Positions 32,792-42,076 of a stretch of DNA of 64,000 nt are shown here, in pieces (the first letter of the stretch is position 1; the number at the start of each line of letters is the position of its first letter). Made by a program: the position numbers and the translations under genes. The stretch lies in the NCBI RefSeq assembly GCF_016775155.1, contig NZ_JAEUGD010000053.1, positions 186,001 through 250,000 of the forward strand, read 5' to 3'. The DNA comes from Fulvivirga marina (GTDB taxonomy: Bacteria; Bacteroidota; Bacteroidia; Cytophagales; Cyclobacteriaceae). Below the pieces are notes generated by a model that was not told the DNA's origin, searched no databases, and saw only the letters and a list, made by a program, of their open reading frames with translations.

Positions 32792-33889
32792 ATGCAAACA
32801 AATACAAAAAGAATACTTGCCATTGACTTTGCTCGCGGGCTCAGTGTTGTGCTGATGATACTCGTTCATACCATGTTGGTTTATGGAGACTCTGCTACCA
32901 GGCATGAGTCTGCTTTGGGGCAGGTGGTGAATATATTAGGACAGGGAGCGCCGATGTTTTTAGTGTCTATGGGACTTTCATTTGTTTTCTCCAGAAAGCA
33001 AAGCTTCAAAGGGTCACTTAAGCGGGGCTTACTGATTCTCCTTGCCGGTTACAGTATGAACTTTTTAAAGTTTATCGTACCTACATTGTTCTTTGGCGGG
33101 CTTCCGGTGCCTTTTGTTGAAGCCTATGGGATGACTTATGGAGAGCCTTCCAACATGGTTTTTTTCTTTTTGCTCGGCGACATCCTTCAGCTAGCCGGTC
33201 TGACCCTGATTTTGATGGCATTTATTGTACGCTTTTCCAAAAGTAAGTATGTTCCGTTAGTGCTTGCTCTGTTTATAGTGCTTGTTTCCAGTGAACTAAG
33301 AGGCTACAGGCCGGGCATTGTTGGTGTAGACTATATCTGCGACTTGCTCTGGGGAGCGACGTATCAGGTATATTTTCCCGTATTTCCATGGAGCGCATTC
33401 ATACTGATAGGTCTGTTTTTTGGATTGTGGTTTAGGGAGAAAGGTTCCGATCAGGGATTCCTTTTTAAATCTATGCTTGTGGTAGGGATAGGGTTGTTGG
33501 TGGCAGGTGTTTTACTAAGCTTTTATGATTTTGATTATCACTTCGGTGATTATTACCATCTTGGACCCGGAGGATCTTTGGGGTTGATGGGACTCAATTT
33601 AATAGTGCTTTGGGCAGTGAACCTTCTGACTAGTAGTGTAAAACCCAATCACGCTTTTGGGTTTTTATATTACTGTAGCCGGAATGTAACTTCCTTGTAT
33701 ATCACCCAATGGGTATTAATTAACTGGGGAATGTCCGTCTTTGGCTTTTGGGAGCATCAGGAATTGGATGTGTTGTTACTGATGTTACTGTTTCTGGTAC
33801 TTTCCTTAGGTGTGGTGTATATAAAAAGCAACTATGGGGTACTTTTTAGGCTTCAAAAGAGTGCCAGGAGGGTAAGTGAAAGCACATGA
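32792..33889 (+). CDS. Multi-spanning membrane acyltransferase, HGSNAT/DUF1624 type
   Basis: 365 residues from the ATG at 32792, with about ten membrane segments. The N-terminal RILAIDFARGLSVVLMILVHTM motif and the following small-residue segment are characteristic of the heparan-alpha-glucosaminide N-acetyltransferase/DUF1624 group. Such proteins move acyl groups across the membrane onto sugars or other acceptors; the substrate is unknown. The 5' extension of the ORF contains the siderophore terminator and is excluded. It lies next to but outside the siderophore transcription unit. Confidence 0.8.
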   Translation: MQTNTKRILAIDFARGLSVVLMILVHTMLVYGDSATRHESALGQVVNILGQGAPMFLVSMGLSFVFSRKQSFKGSLKRGLLILLAGYSMNFLKFIVPTLFFGGLPVPFVEAYGMTYGEPSNMVFFFLLGDILQLAGLTLILMAFIVRFSKSKYVPLVLALFIVLVSSELRGYRPGIVGVDYICDLLWGATYQVYFPVFPWSAFILIGLFFGLWFREKGSDQGFLFKSMLVVGIGLLVAGVLLSFYDFDYHFGDYYHLGPGGSLGLMGLNLIVLWAVNLLTSSVKPNHAFGFLYYCSRNVTSLYITQWVLINWGMSVFGFWEHQELDVLLLMLLFLVLSLGVVYIKSNYGVLFRLQKSARRVSEST

Positions 33890-33962
33890 TCTGAAAAGGT
33901 GGCCTGAAATTAATATTGGATACTAGTAATTTAGGGGAGGAAATTCAGTTTTCAGTAAAAAG

Positions 33963-34031
33963 AAAATAGCGGGATCAGGCCGTAGGCCTGATCTATGTTT
34001 TATAACCTAAATCTAACGTCCGCTATTTTTC
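33963..34031 (+). terminator. Nested hairpins with T-run after the membrane acyltransferase
   Basis: The inner hairpin GATCAGGCC/GGCCTGATC (33973-33993) has a 3-base loop and is enclosed by outer arms AAAATAGCGG (33963-33972) and CCGCTATTTT (34021-34030), the latter doubling as a T-run. Probably a terminator; the 10-bp outer stem with a large internal part is unusual. Confidence 0.65.
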
Positions 34032-34368
34032 TAACGACCACTTATGTTGGTTGGAACACGGGTATATAATCAAGTAACTTCAACGTTAATGAAGGTTACC
34101 TCAGTTATTATTAAACCAACCTACGAAAAAATCTGCTAAAATCCACGTTTCAGGTATGGTAAGTGGATATGGTATTTGGAATAAATCTAAACACTACAGT
34201 GTTAATCGCTATATATGAGCTTTTTATCACTAGTAGTCATTTATATCAATAAACTTGTTATTGGCAGAATGAGAGGATTATTGAAACCATTGTCAATGAT
34301 GGGAGAGGTATTTTTCAGTTTTGTCATGTTGATAAGACAATTTATCTTTAGTGGTTTAATGCTAATTG
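34032..34368. other. Intergenic stretch before the PPTase gene
   Basis: No supported gene. An open frame of 71 codons (34215-34430) overlaps the PPTase gene and has no family character. I see GTTGGTTGGAACACGG-type unique sequence but no clear promoter consensus. Confidence 0.4.
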
Positions 34369-35013
34369 ATGCAAATGATCCACCTGCTTTATTCCAGTTT
34401 CAACGAAAAGTTCGCTGCAGAAAAGTATAACAGCTATCTTAACTTGTTGCCTCGTGCCATGGTACAACGTATTGGCAGGTACCGCCGCTGGCAGGATGCA
34501 CATGCTGGCTTGATTGGGAAGCTGCTTTTAATAGAAGGGTTAAAGAAGTATGGAGGGAATCATCTTTTGCTTAATGATATCAAATATTCTGAATATGACA
34601 GGCCGTATTTGGATGAGGTAGAATTCAATATTTCACATTCAGGAAACTATGTGCTTTGCGCTATTAGCAACGATAAGCTGAGAATAGGAGTGGATGTAGA
34701 GGAGGTGAAGCCAATTGACTTTGATGATTTCGATCGCCAGTTTACCGAAGCAGAATGGCAGGTAATAAAGTCAGAACCCGATCCTTTGAAAGGGTTCTTC
34801 AAAATGTGGACGAAGAAAGAGGCCATAGTAAAAGCTGATGGCAAGGGGTTGAGCATACCCTTAAATGAGATCATTATCAATGGCCACACGGCAACTGTTG
34901 GGGATGACCTATGGTATCTGGAAAATGTTGATTTGGATCGGCATCATATAGTACATCTGGCTTGTGACCGTAATGTACCAGAAGGGATTGATCTTGAACA
35001 ACTCAGTTTCTAA
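34369..35013 (+). CDS. 4'-phosphopantetheinyl transferase, Sfp type
   Basis: About 214 residues. Family motifs: FNISHSGNYVL, the Mg-binding GVDVEEV and FKMWTKKEAIVKADGKGL. It loads the phosphopantetheine arm from CoA onto acyl or peptidyl carrier proteins. The start could be ATG 34369 or ATG 34375. No carrier protein, PKS or NRPS lies in the window, and the neighbouring siderophore route needs none, so it probably serves carriers elsewhere (for example primary ACP or a distant megasynthase). Confidence 0.87.
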   Translation: MQMIHLLYSSFNEKFAAEKYNSYLNLLPRAMVQRIGRYRRWQDAHAGLIGKLLLIEGLKKYGGNHLLLNDIKYSEYDRPYLDEVEFNISHSGNYVLCAISNDKLRIGVDVEEVKPIDFDDFDRQFTEAEWQVIKSEPDPLKGFFKMWTKKEAIVKADGKGLSIPLNEIIINGHTATVGDDLWYLENVDLDRHHIVHLACDRNVPEGIDLEQLSF

Positions 35014-35015
35014 GG

Positions 35016-35714
35016 CTAAAAACTGATCGATCTTTCCATTTCCAAGTATTGCATGACAGTAGTTGCTATGGTGAAGAAAAAATATATGGCTCCTACGATA
35101 TAAACTATAATTTGCTTGGTTTTATTTTTAACTACATAGCCTAGGGCTGTTATAGTTGCAGCTGTAATAATCTGTGTAAAAAGGGAGGCGAAAATATAGT
35201 ATGTTTGAATGTCGCTCCCTGTTAATTTTATCAGGAATGGAATTCCCAGCCAGATAATTTTAGAAGCTAAAAACCACCCTACTACAATCAGCAGGATATT
35301 ATCTGCTGTGTTGTTATGTTCGGTGAGCGCAACATTATCTGTATTTTCTTGAAGCTGTTTTGGAGCAGGACCATACTCATTTTCCTGAGGATGCCCTTCC
35401 GTTAACAATAAAATTAAAAGCCATATGCCTCCAACAATTGGAATCAGACTGATCAGGACCATCCAGCCATTTTTGCCCACATCGTGTAGTCTGCGAACTG
35501 CTACAGCGAGTCCTGGAACAAATAGAGCCAGGGCGTAGAAAAGGTAAATAGGTCCGTAACCGATGCCATCAAACGCCAGACCGGTTAGGTGATCTAGTAG
35601 TATGGCTACAGCGACAAAAAGAAGGTTGAATAAAGTGAAAAACCAATACTCCTTACGCCTTGCACGTCCTTGAAAATCAGCATATTTTTGTAGAGCAACC
35701 AAATACCAGTTCAT
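35016..35714 (-). CDS. DUF805 membrane protein
   Basis: 232 residues. The first ~110 form the DUF805 domain (FQGRARRKEYWFFTLFN and VRRLHDVGKNGWMVLISLIPIVGGIWLLILLL), with about four membrane segments. A linker and a second part with about three more membrane segments follow, so this is longer than the usual single-domain form. Function unknown; located in the cytoplasmic membrane. Confidence 0.85.
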   Translation of the reverse strand: MNWYLVALQKYADFQGRARRKEYWFFTLFNLLFVAVAILLDHLTGLAFDGIGYGPIYLFYALALFVPGLAVAVRRLHDVGKNGWMVLISLIPIVGGIWLLILLLTEGHPQENEYGPAPKQLQENTDNVALTEHNNTADNILLIVVGWFLASKIIWLGIPFLIKLTGSDIQTYYIFASLFTQIITAATITALGYVVKNKTKQIIVYIVGAIYFFFTIATTVMQYLEMERSISF

Positions 35715-35828
35715 ATTGAATTAGTTAATTATGGCCACTGGGGGATGACCCGTTGAAGATTGAAAGATGGCAAATCTAGGAATTTTTATGAATTAATCAA
35801 CTGGCGTCAAATGAATTACAGTTTAAAT

Positions 35829-36620
35829 TCAACCAACCTTAATGGGATTAGGATCTGATATGATTTCTGCAATCTTGTCCCAAAGTTTAACCCGGTGCTT
35901 AAGTGCTTGTCTGGCGGTTTCCAAAGTTTCATCCCAATTGCCCTGATCATCTTTACAAAGTGCAGTGATCATTTGCAGTGACAGTGGCCCGTGTTCGTCT
36001 CCATCTAGCTCGATATGCCTGTTGAGATAATAGATGAGTTTGTTATATGATTTGCTCTCATCCTCTTTTTGGGCATGGTTTACAATTTCTATAAACATAT
36101 CAGGAATAAGATCTTCCCTGCCAAAAGTAAAAGCAGAAGCAATTAAATGAGGTTTCCCTGTTGCAATAATATTGAAGGTAAAGGCCATAAAATCGGCTAC
36201 AACCTTGTCGAGATTCGTTTTTTCAGTGGCCTGTTTTACAGTTGCTCCTTCGTTGATCAATTGAATAAATGAGTTGATTTGAGAAGTATTAGCCTCAACC
36301 TGATCCATGGCATCCAAGTACATTTCAAAATGACTTTTAGGCTCTCCATCTTCATTGATGTCGCTCTCTTCGCCTAGTACAATTTCATTAACAAACCTTG
36401 TAATGGCAGTGTTTGCAGCTGGTGTCCATGGAATGTGGGTGCAGGTTAGTTTTACTTGCAGTGCCTTTAGCAGAGACATGAAATCCCACACGGCAAAGAC
36501 ATGATATTCCATGAAAATCTGTATATCCCGGATAGATGATAGACGGGTATATAATTTATGATTTGTTAGACTTTCTCTTAAATCATGAAGTCCTTTTTCT
36601 ATCAGATCAGTTCCTTGCAT
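35829..36620 (-). CDS. DUF3050 family protein (heme-oxygenase-like fold)
   Basis: 263 residues. The DUF3050 character is clear from FMEYHVFAVWDFMSLLKAL and EIVLGEESD followed by HFEMYLDAM, then IELDGDEHGPLS near the C-terminus, with His/Glu residues in positions that could hold a metal as in heme-oxygenase-like diiron oxidases. Function unknown. Single gene between DUF805 and korB. Confidence 0.8.
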   Translation of the reverse strand: MQGTDLIEKGLHDLRESLTNHKLYTRLSSIRDIQIFMEYHVFAVWDFMSLLKALQVKLTCTHIPWTPAANTAITRFVNEIVLGEESDINEDGEPKSHFEMYLDAMDQVEANTSQINSFIQLINEGATVKQATEKTNLDKVVADFMAFTFNIIATGKPHLIASAFTFGREDLIPDMFIEIVNHAQKEDESKSYNKLIYYLNRHIELDGDEHGPLSLQMITALCKDDQGNWDETLETARQALKHRVKLWDKIAEIISDPNPIKVG

Positions 36621-36723
36621 AAGGCGTGTATAATTTACTATTTATGTAAAAGCCTGCAAAGGTATCGTCTGTAATGTTATTTTCCTTTTTTTAACTTAAC
36701 CAATTGATTATCAAATTTGATTT

Positions 36724-37761
36724 TTATTTGATCTCCCATACATTTTCCCCACTGAGCAGTTTATCAAGATCGCTATTGCCTTTTTTCTTGTGCTCCTCTA
36801 TTTGCTCGGTAAGCAGGTCTTCATAAGTAGGTCTTTCACTTTGATAAAAAACACCAAATGGCCTTGGTAATGGTCCTTGGTTCATGTCATATTCAAAGAA
36901 ACTGGAAAGGATCGAGGCCTTGATCTTATCCTGAGGGTTGTGTATCCAACACTCATCAGCTGAATTTTCTTCTAGGGAAACAACTATAGGTTTGAAGCCA
37001 TCAAGTTTAATGCCTTTTGTTTCCTTGGCAAAGGTCAATGGTTTCCCCTCTTCCAAGAATAAGGTATGCTCATCTTTGGAGGCCTTATTGGTGAAAAGAT
37101 CAAAAGCTCCGTCATTGAATACATTGCAGTTTTGATATATGTCTATAAAGCTGGCGCCTTTATGCTGGTGGGCAGCCAGTAATATATCTCTCAGGTGTTT
37201 CGGATCACGATCCATGGAACGGGCTACAAATGTGCCTTCTGCCCCCAAAGCCAAAGCAATGGGATTGAAAGGATGATCAACAGAACCGTAAGGTGTTGAT
37301 TTAGTAACTTTTCCTTTCGGCGAAGTAGGGGAGTACTGACCTTTTGTAAGCCCATATATCTCATTGTTGAATAGCAGTACATTAACATTGAAATTTCTCC
37401 TGAGCAAATGGATAAAGTGATTACCTCCAATAGATAAGGCGTCTCCGTCTCCGGTGATGATCCAGACATCAAGGTCGGGCCGCGCAGCTTTAAGGCCACT
37501 AGCTATGGCGGTGGCCCTGCCGTGTATGCTGTGCATGCCGTAGGTATTCATGTAGTATGGGTACCTCGAAGCACAGCCTATACCTGAAATAAATACAGTT
37601 TTTTCTCTAGGAATCCCAAGAGTTGGCAACACAGTTTGAACTTGTTTGAGAATAGAGTAATCACCACATCCGGGGCACCAGCGTACGTCCTGATCTGTGG
37701 CATAGTCTTTTGCGGTTAGCGGGTTGCCATTTCCGCCAGTATTAAGCACTTGTACTGACAT
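36724..37761 (-). CDS. korB: 2-oxoacid:ferredoxin oxidoreductase, beta subunit
   Basis: 345 residues. Thiamine-diphosphate subunit: WCPGCGDYSIL with the Fe-S cysteines, GIGCASRYPYYM, the TPP motif GDGDALSIGGNH ... NNEIYGLTKGQ. Together with the alpha subunit it oxidatively decarboxylates 2-oxoglutarate (or a related 2-oxoacid) to the acyl-CoA, reducing ferredoxin, as part of the TCA cycle in many Bacteroidota. Its start overlaps the korA gene by 20 bases. Confidence 0.9.
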   Translation of the reverse strand: MSVQVLNTGGNGNPLTAKDYATDQDVRWCPGCGDYSILKQVQTVLPTLGIPREKTVFISGIGCASRYPYYMNTYGMHSIHGRATAIASGLKAARPDLDVWIITGDGDALSIGGNHFIHLLRRNFNVNVLLFNNEIYGLTKGQYSPTSPKGKVTKSTPYGSVDHPFNPIALALGAEGTFVARSMDRDPKHLRDILLAAHQHKGASFIDIYQNCNVFNDGAFDLFTNKASKDEHTLFLEEGKPLTFAKETKGIKLDGFKPIVVSLEENSADECWIHNPQDKIKASILSSFFEYDMNQGPLPRPFGVFYQSERPTYEDLLTEQIEEHKKKGNSDLDKLLSGENVWEIK

Positions 37762-39613
37762 GATCTTGATGTTTTAATATGGCTTGCTTTATTTCTTCAA
37801 CACTAAAAGGAATACCTTTTGTTTTATTAACCGAAATGGTATCTATCAGGTAACGCTCACGGATCAGCTTGGAGAGCTGTCCTCGGTTCATTTCTGGTAT
37901 CATTACCCGGTTAAAGCTTTTCAGCAAACTTCCCAGGTTTTTGGGAAGCGGGCTAATATACCTTAAATGAATGTGTGCTACCGAAACTCCTTCGGCTATC
38001 AAATCTTTCACTGCTCGTTCAATAGAACCGAAAGTTGACCCCCAACCCAATACCAGTAGATCTGCGCCTTCATCACCCCTATGAATGATCTGGTCTGGTA
38101 AATCAAAGGCAATGTCATTGATTTTTTTCTCTCGGATCCTGATCATTTCCTGATGATTTTCCGGGTTGTAGGATACATTACCTGTTCGTAATTCTTTTTC
38201 TAACCCACCTAGCCGATGCTCAAATCCTTTGGAGCCAGGTACGGCCCAAGGTCTTACTTCATGCTCATCGCGCTCATAAGGGAGAAATTTATCATTGAGG
38301 AAATCGTTTTTGTCAGGTCTCCGAGCGGTGATTGTTTTCAGATCTTTGGAAGAAGGAAATTTCCAGGGTTCTGCTCCATTGGCAATGTATCCGTCGGATA
38401 GTACCGTTACGGGTGTCATATGCTCTATAGCTATCTTACAGGCTTCATAAATGGTGTCGAAGCAGTCTTTTGGAGATGAAGCTGCCAGCACGGGCATAGG
38501 AGCCTCTCCATTTCTGCCGTATAGAACCTGTAATAAATCTGCCTGCTCAGTTTTGGTAGGCAAGCCTGTAGAGGGTCCCCCACGTTGTACACTGACAATG
38601 ACCAAAGGTAGCTCCAGCATAACAGCCAATCCCATAGCTTCGGCTTTAAGTGCTACTCCGGGGCCAGAAGATCCGGTTATGGCAAGTGAACCGCCGAAAG
38701 AAGCTCCAATAGCTGCACATATCGCAGCTATTTCATCCTCTGCCTGGAAAGTTTTTACCCCAAAGCTTTTGTGTTTTGAAAGCTCGTGCAAAATATCCGA
38801 AGCCGGAGTAATGGGGTAGCTGGCATACATGAGGTCAAAATTGTTGTGGCTTGCTGCTGCTACCATGCCCAGAGCGGTGGCCTGGTTGCCACTGATATTT
38901 CTGTATTTACCTTTTTGCAAAGGAGCTGGCTTAACCTCATAGCGGGAGGTAAAAGTTTCGCTGGTCTCACCATAGTTGTAGCCAGTTTTTAAAGCTTTGA
39001 TATTGGCATCCGCTAATTCTGATTTGGACTTGAATTTCTCACTGATGAACTTTATAGTATTGTCCGGGCTTTGGCTAAACATCCAGTAGATGAAGCCAAG
39101 TACAAACATGTTTTTGCAGCGGTCTATTTCCTTTACAGTGAGTCCCGAATCTTTCAGAGCTTCTTTGGTGAGCTTTGAAATGTCAACAGAGTGGACTTCG
39201 TAGTTGTCAAGTGAATTATTGGTAAGCGGATTTTCTTCGTCAATGTATTTGGCTAGTTTAAGGTTTTTACTGTCAAATCCACTGGAGTTTGCGATGATTA
39301 CACCTCCTTGTCTGAGATTTTGGAGGTTAACTTTTAATGCAGCAGCATTCATAACTACGAGCACATCATACTGGTCTCCCGGAGTAAATACTTCTACACT
39401 GCCAAATTTGAGCTGAAATCCTGAAACGCCCGCTTCAGTGCCAATGGGGGCTCTGATCTCTGCCGGAAAATTTGGAAATGTACTGATGTCATTGCCAAAT
39501 AACTCTACTGTTTCTGTGAACTGCCCTCCGGTAAACTGAATACCGTCACCAGAATCGCCTGCGAAAAGAATAACTACTTCTTCTTTTGACCGGTTTATAT
39601 TAATTTCTTTCAT
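37742..39613 (-). CDS. korA: 2-oxoacid:ferredoxin oxidoreductase, alpha subunit (gamma-alpha fusion)
   Basis: 623 residues. The N-terminal ~190 residues are the gamma domain (LFAGDSGDGIQFTGG), fused to the alpha domain with YASYPITPASDILHELSKHK, FQAEDEIAAI and GSSGPGVALKAEAMGLA. This fusion is the common arrangement of the two-subunit KorAB. It forms the complex with the KorB product; the genes overlap, so they are one operon. 2-oxoglutarate is the usual substrate for this type; pyruvate or branched-chain acids are possible. Confidence 0.9.
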   Translation of the reverse strand: MKEININRSKEEVVILFAGDSGDGIQFTGGQFTETVELFGNDISTFPNFPAEIRAPIGTEAGVSGFQLKFGSVEVFTPGDQYDVLVVMNAAALKVNLQNLRQGGVIIANSSGFDSKNLKLAKYIDEENPLTNNSLDNYEVHSVDISKLTKEALKDSGLTVKEIDRCKNMFVLGFIYWMFSQSPDNTIKFISEKFKSKSELADANIKALKTGYNYGETSETFTSRYEVKPAPLQKGKYRNISGNQATALGMVAAASHNNFDLMYASYPITPASDILHELSKHKSFGVKTFQAEDEIAAICAAIGASFGGSLAITGSSGPGVALKAEAMGLAVMLELPLVIVSVQRGGPSTGLPTKTEQADLLQVLYGRNGEAPMPVLAASSPKDCFDTIYEACKIAIEHMTPVTVLSDGYIANGAEPWKFPSSKDLKTITARRPDKNDFLNDKFLPYERDEHEVRPWAVPGSKGFEHRLGGLEKELRTGNVSYNPENHQEMIRIREKKINDIAFDLPDQIIHRGDEGADLLVLGWGSTFGSIERAVKDLIAEGVSVAHIHLRYISPLPKNLGSLLKSFNRVMIPEMNRGQLSKLIRERYLIDTISVNKTKGIPFSVEEIKQAILKHQDHVSTSA

Positions 39614-39718
39614 GACGTTAGGGGTTATGTCATCACGAGTATTAATTTACAAAAAGAAAAGCAGAGGAACAGGGGAAATTTGTCATAAATAATGGGTGAT
39701 CTTTATCATAGCTGATTA

Positions 39719-40090
39719 TCAGGGATAAAATTTTGCGCCAAAAATAATAATGCCAGCAATAGCTGCGGCTATGGCAATAAGCAACACAGCCCCGGCAGCA
39801 ATATCTTTGGCTTTACCAACTTTTGGATGCAGTTCAGGGTGGAGAATGTCTATTAATTTTTCAAGGCTGGTATTAAAAGCTTCAGCCATGAGTACCAGCC
39901 CGATCATGATGATAATAACCAGCCATTCGGTCGTAGTTACTTGCAGATAAAACCCCAAGGTTATAGCCACCATGGCTGCCAACAAGTGATAGCGGAAATT
40001 ATTCTCCTCTTTAACCAGAAATTTAATCCCCTGAAAAGCATACTTGAAGCTTTTCAGGTTCTTTTTGATGCTATTTGTGAGTCCTCTCAT
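39719..40090 (-). CDS. dgkA: Diacylglycerol kinase
   Basis: 123 residues with three membrane segments and the DgkA signature AEAFNTSLEKLIDILHPELH, followed by KVGKAKDIAAGAVLL. It phosphorylates diacylglycerol (or undecaprenol) in the cytoplasmic membrane. The gene overlaps the DUF1361 gene by 20 bases and is the last of a four-gene chain with xrtN and the VIT protein. Confidence 0.9.
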   Translation of the reverse strand: MRGLTNSIKKNLKSFKYAFQGIKFLVKEENNFRYHLLAAMVAITLGFYLQVTTTEWLVIIIMIGLVLMAEAFNTSLEKLIDILHPELHPKVGKAKDIAAGAVLLIAIAAAIAGIIIFGAKFYP

Positions 40091-40751
40091 AGGATGTGAT
40101 GCTTTTGAGCATGTAGTAAGCTATGAATAATAGTGCTGAAAAACCAATGGTCATTTTGATGGCCTGTGGATTACTCAATTGAATAAACACATCATGTATT
40201 AAGTTAAAAGGGTTAATGAAGAGATCCCAACTATTCCACCTTTGAACCCTGCCCAGATAAATACCAAAACCAGTTAGTATAAGACTTGTTATGATAATCA
40301 GCCACGTTTTAATAAAGCTAAAATAACGCTCCAATACTTTGTGTACCACATGAAGAGAGTATAATCCCACAATTAGTCCGGTAAATGCACATGAGAAAAG
40401 TAGTAAGGTATCAGACCAGATTGAAGGGTTAAACCTTGTGTTAAGGTGTACGAGATCAGTGATAATATATGGTGAGTTAGGGAAAAACAGCAGCCATAAG
40501 CAAAACATACCTATTGATTTCCATTTTCTAAGTTGTTTTACTTGTAGCCTGTATGTCCAGATCTTGGCAAAAAATAAAGGTACCCAGGCCAGGAAGAGAT
40601 TCCAGGCCAGGAAGAAATAGGTGATATTGGACGATCGTATGTAACTGGCCACGATAAGCAAGATGCAAAATATAGAAAGCTGGGTTAGCGCCATTAAAGG
40701 ATGATTTATTGACGATAGTTTGTTTATTATGGTTTTCATAGGTGAATTCAT
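40071..40751 (-). CDS. DUF1361 membrane protein
   Basis: 226 residues with about seven membrane segments; YFFLAWNLFLAWVPLFFA and WLLFFPNSPYIITDLVHL are typical of DUF1361. Function unknown. It overlaps xrtN by 4 bases and dgkA by 20, so translation is coupled. Its repeated position inside this operon suggests a membrane role connected with the XrtN system or with lipid handling. Confidence 0.85.
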   Translation of the reverse strand: MNSPMKTIINKLSSINHPLMALTQLSIFCILLIVASYIRSSNITYFFLAWNLFLAWVPLFFAKIWTYRLQVKQLRKWKSIGMFCLWLLFFPNSPYIITDLVHLNTRFNPSIWSDTLLLFSCAFTGLIVGLYSLHVVHKVLERYFSFIKTWLIIITSLILTGFGIYLGRVQRWNSWDLFINPFNLIHDVFIQLSNPQAIKMTIGFSALLFIAYYMLKSITSYERTHK

Positions 40752-42076
40752 TTTTTCGTTAAACTTGATTTTGATTGAATTGTGTTTTGAAGAAAATTTG
40801 AACAGCTGGATTCCAATTCTTCCATTGTAGCACAGGTAATGTTGATCATACTATATTGGTGATGCTTAGTGAGCGTATTCCACCTCCATTCCCATTGGTT
40901 GCTGGTTATGGAGCTGTCGCTCTGGAACCACCAGGCAGAATATAGTTTGTCACCACCTTTGATTAGTTCAGCAAGGTGAACTTTACGATTGCCTATATTT
41001 TTGTAATTTATCTTCTTGAAGGAATAGCCGCTGCCCTGCCAGCAAATCAAAGGGTTGTGATCTGCTTTGTATGGTGCTACAGGAGGCTTAATGTAAATCA
41101 GGGCCTTATCATTGCTAAACTTAGCTACATGGTTATCCAATATGGTATAGGTATAGCCAGGTAGATGTATAAGGGAGTTTTGATTTTGCTGCTCACCTTG
41201 CCGGTTTTGCCATAAGGAACTCAGATAGAGTATAAGTATCAAAGAAAATTTAGCGGTAGCATACCTGTATTTTTTTTGCTGGTTATTACTTTGGTTTTCA
41301 TGTTTGCGCTTTTTCCACCACAGGGAGATCCAGTAAAAGGGGAGCAGCACACACAATATGAAGATGAGTAAGCCGAAAATATCATGGAGCCAGCTTTCCG
41401 GCATTATTTTAAATATTATTAAAGTAGTGGCCCTACCAATATTAGAAAGGAAGTTTAACACCAGCAATAAGATCATAAATAAGGCTATAGACCGGAAACT
41501 CAGCTTGTGATATGTCCTCTCTAAACCAGCCAGAATGATCAGACCAAAAAGGAAGGAGTAGCCAAGCATATATAACCCCATGCAAGCTTTATCAACCAAA
41601 AATTCAGTACCATTAAAAGTGATAAGATTTCCGGAGAGCTCTATGTCCATGCCCACCGCCTGAAGCATTACTGCTATTATTTTTGAAATTTGCATGCGCA
41701 AGGGAAATGATATCAGGCTTGAGAAATATTTAAAAAGCGGAGATAATAGCAGCAAATGGAAAAGACTAATTAAGCTAAGTTTGCCGGCATACATTTCAAT
41801 AGTCAGCAGTATGAAAAATATCATGCTACAGTAAGCACCAAATGTGCTTTTTAAAATAATGGACAAAAGAACTATTCCCAGGGTTGGCCAAAAGAAGCGG
41901 TGAGTTCTTGTGTTTGTGGGTGCCCTGAACGTAATCGGTAGAGTTAAAATGCCAATCCAGGTAAATGTGTCTATGATTAAGTATCCCGGGTTGACTATAA
42001 TAAACAGACCAACAGCCAGCAAACTAAACAGGATGACTTTGGCGTAGGGATTATTTAAGGCTTCAATTCTTACCAT
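40748..42076 (-). CDS. xrtN: Exosortase N
   Basis: 442 residues, multi-spanning membrane protein. Exosortase catalytic residues are visible: Cys in VDKACMGLY, Arg in SNIGRATTL and His in ESWLHDIFG, each near a membrane segment; a periplasmic C-terminal extension of about 170 residues follows. Exosortases cut C-terminal PEP-CTERM-like signals and hand the protein to the cell envelope. The gene overlaps the VIT-domain gene by 7 bases, the arrangement known for XrtN systems in Bacteroidota, whose partner is the adjacent VIT protein. Confidence 0.88.
   Translation of the reverse strand: MVRIEALNNPYAKVILFSLLAVGLFIIVNPGYLIIDTFTWIGILTLPITFRAPTNTRTHRFFWPTLGIVLLSIILKSTFGAYCSMIFFILLTIEMYAGKLSLISLFHLLLLSPLFKYFSSLISFPLRMQISKIIAVMLQAVGMDIELSGNLITFNGTEFLVDKACMGLYMLGYSFLFGLIILAGLERTYHKLSFRSIALFMILLLVLNFLSNIGRATTLIIFKIMPESWLHDIFGLLIFILCVLLPFYWISLWWKKRKHENQSNNQQKKYRYATAKFSLILILYLSSLWQNRQGEQQNQNSLIHLPGYTYTILDNHVAKFSNDKALIYIKPPVAPYKADHNPLICWQGSGYSFKKINYKNIGNRKVHLAELIKGGDKLYSAWWFQSDSSITSNQWEWRWNTLTKHHQYSMINITCATMEELESSCSNFLQNTIQSKSSLTKK

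Noticed and set aside
34215-34430. ORF of 71 codons before the PPTase
   Set aside because: Overlaps the PPTase start, no recognisable motif, and codon pattern unlike neighbours.
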